A stretch of 16,988 bases of DNA from NCBI GenBank assembly GCA_036751905.1, contig DAIOTP010000077.1, positions 1 through 16,988 on the forward strand, given 5' to 3'. The position numbers and the translations under genes were made by a program. Shown piece by piece: positions 14,769 to 16,988 of the stretch. The notes below the pieces were generated by a model. It was not told where the DNA came from, searched no databases, and worked only from the letters and a program-made list of their open reading frames with translations. Origin of the DNA: T3Sed10-241 sp036751905. Its GTDB lineage: Bacteria; Bacteroidota; Bacteroidia; Flavobacteriales_D; Cryomorphaceae. Every line of letters begins with the position of its first letter. Positions within the stretch are counted from its first letter, which is position 1.

Positions 14769-16577
14769 ATGGCAGCAGTAACTGAAACAACAATGACATC
14801 ACACGCGCATGACCATGAGCATGGGCATGTGCACCACGAGGAGAGTTTCGTCTCAAAGTATGTCTTCTCTCAAGACCATAAAATGATCAGTAAGCAATTT
14901 CTGATCACTGCAGTATTTATGGGAATCATCGCCATGATGCTTTCTGTTTTTTTCCGACTGCAGCTCGCATGGCCCGGTGAGAGTTTTGGTATACTGAATT
15001 ACTTTCTTGGAGATCGCTGGGCCCCTGATGGGGTACTTGACAGAAACATGTATCTATCGCTGGTTACCATACACGGTACCATTATGGTATTTTTCGTGCT
15101 TACTGGTGGTCTGAGCGGTACATTCAGCAATCTGCTTATTCCATTGCAGATTGGAGCCCGAGATATGGCATCCGGCTTTCTGAACATGTTGTCATACTGG
15201 TTTTTCCTGGTGTCCAGCATAATTATGGTCGCTTCTCTTTTCGTAGAAACAGGTGCAGCGAGCAGCGGATGGACGGTTTACCCTCCCTTGAGTGCTTTGC
15301 CTCAGGCCATGCCAGGGTCAGGATTGGGTATGACTTTGTGGCTCATTAGCATGACGTTGTTTATCGCATCCTCATTGCTGGGAGGTTTGAATTACATTGT
15401 AACCATATTGAATCTTCGTACCAAGGGAATGAAAATGACGAGACTGCCCCTCACCATTTGGGCTTTCTTTATCACTGCGGTACTTGGTGTATTGTCGTTC
15501 CCTGTTCTTTTTGCAGCAGCCTTGTTGTTGTTGATGGACAGGTCTTTGGGGACAAGTTTCTATTTGAGCGATATTTACATTGCCGGTGAGGCGCTTGACC
15601 CAGTAGGTGGAAGCCCAATTTTGTACCAACACTTGTTTTGGTTTCTAGGTCACCCTGAGGTCTACATTGTATTGCTTCCAGCTTTGGGTATATCATCTGA
15701 GATCATAGCGACCAACTCACGCAAACCGATTTTTGGATACAGGGCCATGATTGGTTCTATTTTGGCCATTGGATTCCTTTCTTTTATTGTTTGGGGTCAC
15801 CACATGTTTGTTACTGGAATGAATCCCTTTTTGGGTTCAGTATTTGTTTTCACAACCTTGTTGATCGCGATTCCGTCAGCAGTGAAAGCCTTCAATTACA
15901 TCACTACACTGTGGAAGGGCAACCTAAAGCTAACTCCGGCTATGCTGTTTTCGATTGGTTTGGTTTCAACATTTGTAACAGGGGGATTGACAGGAATTAT
16001 ATTGGCCGACTCCGCCCTGGACATCAATGTGCATGACACATACTTTGTGGTAGCTCACTTCCATATTGTTATGGGATTGTCGGCAATATTTGGAATGTTT
16101 GCAGGAATCTACCATTGGTTTCCCAAAATGTTTGGTCGCATGTTGAATTCTAAAATGGGGTATGCACACTTCTGGATCACAATCGTGGGCGGCTATGGTG
16201 TGTTTTTTCCGATGCACTTCGTGGGTCTTGCAGGCGCGCCACGTCGGTACTATCAATACACGGATTATCCCATGTTCGATGGTTTGGTCGATATGAACAT
16301 TATCATTACAGGTTTTGCAATTTTTGCCGCAGCAGGACAGGCTATATTCTTATTTAACTTCTTCTGGAGTATTTTTAAAGGGCAAAATTCATCACAGAAT
16401 CCTTGGCGTAGCAATACTCTGGAATGGACCACTCCAGTGGAGCATATCCATGGTAACTGGCCCGGAGCGCTTCCAGTGGTGCACCGCTGGCCTTATGACT
16501 ACAGCAAGCCTGGCAAAGCCGAAGATTTTGTTCCCCAAATAGTGCCAATGACCGATGACGAAGAAGATCACGGATAG
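14769..16577 (+). CDS. coxA: Cytochrome c oxidase subunit I (A1-type haem-copper oxidase)
   Basis: CoxA is the catalytic, proton-pumping subunit that reduces O2 to water at the haem a3-CuB site. Its 602 residues carry about 12 transmembrane helices. Ligands are all visible: H102 and H432 for haem a, H430 for haem a3, and H295, H344 and H345 for CuB, with Y299 as the cross-linked tyrosine (HPEVY). D-channel residues D132, N139 and E297 are present, although the residue after N139 is Met where many oxidases have a second Asn. K373 with S370 matches the K channel. R492-R493 (APRRY) would hold the haem propionates. E297 in HPEVY places it in the A1 group. The N-terminus is His-rich (seven His in residues 12-23). 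It is the last gene of the operon, followed by a terminator. Confidence 0.97.
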   Translation: MAAVTETTMTSHAHDHEHGHVHHEESFVSKYVFSQDHKMISKQFLITAVFMGIIAMMLSVFFRLQLAWPGESFGILNYFLGDRWAPDGVLDRNMYLSLVTIHGTIMVFFVLTGGLSGTFSNLLIPLQIGARDMASGFLNMLSYWFFLVSSIIMVASLFVETGAASSGWTVYPPLSALPQAMPGSGLGMTLWLISMTLFIASSLLGGLNYIVTILNLRTKGMKMTRLPLTIWAFFITAVLGVLSFPVLFAAALLLLMDRSLGTSFYLSDIYIAGEALDPVGGSPILYQHLFWFLGHPEVYIVLLPALGISSEIIATNSRKPIFGYRAMIGSILAIGFLSFIVWGHHMFVTGMNPFLGSVFVFTTLLIAIPSAVKAFNYITTLWKGNLKLTPAMLFSIGLVSTFVTGGLTGIILADSALDINVHDTYFVVAHFHIVMGLSAIFGMFAGIYHWFPKMFGRMLNSKMGYAHFWITIVGGYGVFFPMHFVGLAGAPRRYYQYTDYPMFDGLVDMNIIITGFAIFAAAGQAIFLFNFFWSIFKGQNSSQNPWRSNTLEWTTPVEHIHGNWPGALPVVHRWPYDYSKPGKAEDFVPQIVPMTDDEEDHG

Positions 16578-16604
16578 TGGCCCTCTTTCGTACGCTATAT
16601 TCAA

Positions 16605-16636
16605 GGAAGCCTGCCGCGTGCAGGCTTTCTTATTGC
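16605..16636 (+). terminator. Intrinsic terminator after coxA
   Basis: A perfect 8-bp stem, AAGCCTGC (16607-16614) with GCAGGCTT (16620-16627), closes a 5-nt CGCGT loop. The stem can be extended by a G-T and a G-C pair to 10 bp. It is followed by a T-rich but broken tract (TCTTATT). It lies 27 bp after the coxA stop and 29 bp before ruvB, so it should end the act-cox transcript. Confidence 0.8.
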
Positions 16637-16661
16637 CCTTCTTTGCATATCCTTATCTTTG
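16633..16661 (+). promoter_or_regulatory. ruvB promoter, -33/-7 pair
   Basis: TTG at 16633-16635, then 18 nt, then TATCTTTG at 16654-16661 matches the Bacteroidota pattern TTG-N17-23-TAnnTTTG. The -7 box ends only 4 bp before the ruvB ATG, so transcription would begin at or within a base or two of the start codon. Confidence 0.6.
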
Positions 16662-16665
16662 GTAA

Positions 16666-16988
16666 ATGGATTCTGATTTCGACGTACGTGATGCCTCTTC
16701 TTATTCCGATGCGGAGCTTGAAAAAGTGCTGAGGCCACAAGTATTCAATGACTTTGCGGGTCAGGACAAAATTTTGGAGAATTTGCGCGTCTTTGTGACA
16801 GCTGCCAAAATGAGAAAAGAAGCCCTTGATCATGTCCTGCTCCATGGTCCTCCCGGCTTGGGAAAAACCACACTTGCCAATATTATTTCACAAGAGCTGG
16901 GCGTAGGATTCAAGGTTACTTCGGGTCCTGTGCTCGACAAGCCCGGTGATTTGGCAGGAATGCTCACCAACCTCTCTGAGAATGATGT
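16666..16988 (+). CDS. ruvB: Holliday junction branch migration helicase RuvB, 5' end only
   Basis: RuvB is the hexameric AAA+ motor that, with RuvA, drives branch migration of Holliday junctions. Only the first 107 codons are in the window; the frame is still open at the right edge. After a short acidic N-terminus (residues 1-22) come the family signatures: LRPQVFNDFAGQDKILENL, HVLLHGPPGLGKTTLAN with Walker A at 61-69, and TSGPVLDKPGDLAGMLTNL (about 84-102). The ATG at 16666 is directly preceded in frame by TAA (16663-16665), so it is the first possible start. It has its own promoter after the coxA terminator and is probably not part of the respiratory operon. Confidence 0.95.
   Translation, partial: MDSDFDVRDASSYSDAELEKVLRPQVFNDFAGQDKILENLRVFVTAAKMRKEALDHVLLHGPPGLGKTTLANIISQELGVGFKVTSGPVLDKPGDLAGMLTNLSEND

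Noticed and set aside
1..16988. Search for CRISPR arrays, insertion sequences, tRNA/rRNA genes, phage or defence genes
   Set aside because: No repeat-spacer pattern, transposase, cloverleaf-like segment or foreign-looking gene was seen. All long stretches are accounted for by housekeeping and respiratory genes.

Overview
This window is a chromosomal segment of an aerobic member of the Bacteroidota, most likely of the Cytophagales type. Three things point there: the gene order, TAnnTTTG-type promoter boxes with no Shine-Dalgarno-like leaders, and lineage-typical forms of the respiratory proteins (a long ActA with an added N-terminal haem domain, and a four-helix CoxB with a helical insert). 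The assignment rests on reading the protein sequences, not on a database search. A run of 10 Ns inside one gene shows that this is a scaffold from a draft genome or metagenome bin.

Layout, left to right. (1) Positions 1-4236 hold the translation/transcription block: the 3' end of rimP, then nusA and infB, all on the plus strand. (2) Positions 4301-4873 hold a convergent minus-strand gene for a secreted SPOR-domain protein. A long-loop inverted repeat lies between it and infB. Its promoter region contains two tandem promoter copies. (3) Positions 4874-5137 are a divergent regulatory gap. It contains a CRP/FNR-like inverted repeat next to a -7 box for the respiratory operon. (4) Positions 5138-16577 form one tightly packed operon: actA-actB-actC-actD-actE-actF (alternative complex III, ACIII) followed by coxB-coxA (aa3-type cytochrome c oxidase subunits II and I). 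A clear hairpin terminator follows. (5) Positions 16666-16988 are the 5' end of ruvB, the Holliday-junction helicase motor, cut by the window edge.

How the genes work together. ACIII oxidises membrane quinol, with ActC and ActF as the NrfD-like membrane subunits. It passes electrons through the ActB iron-sulphur clusters and the c haems of ActA and ActE. The co-transcribed oxidase CoxB (CuA) and CoxA (haems a/a3 and CuB) reduces oxygen. Encoding both in one operon fits the ACIII-aa3 supercomplex known from Flavobacterium johnsoniae. Oxidase subunits III and IV and assembly factors are not in the window.

I looked for an undescribed system and found none: every long stretch is explained by well-known families. 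The observations worth a second look are small in scale: promoter architecture (tandem duplicated promoters, a possible leaderless ruvB, an inverted repeat at the actA promoter), cofactor-ligand patterns (six CxxCH motifs in ActA, a Cys-to-Thr change in ActB that marks the 3Fe-4S site) and the N gap in actE.
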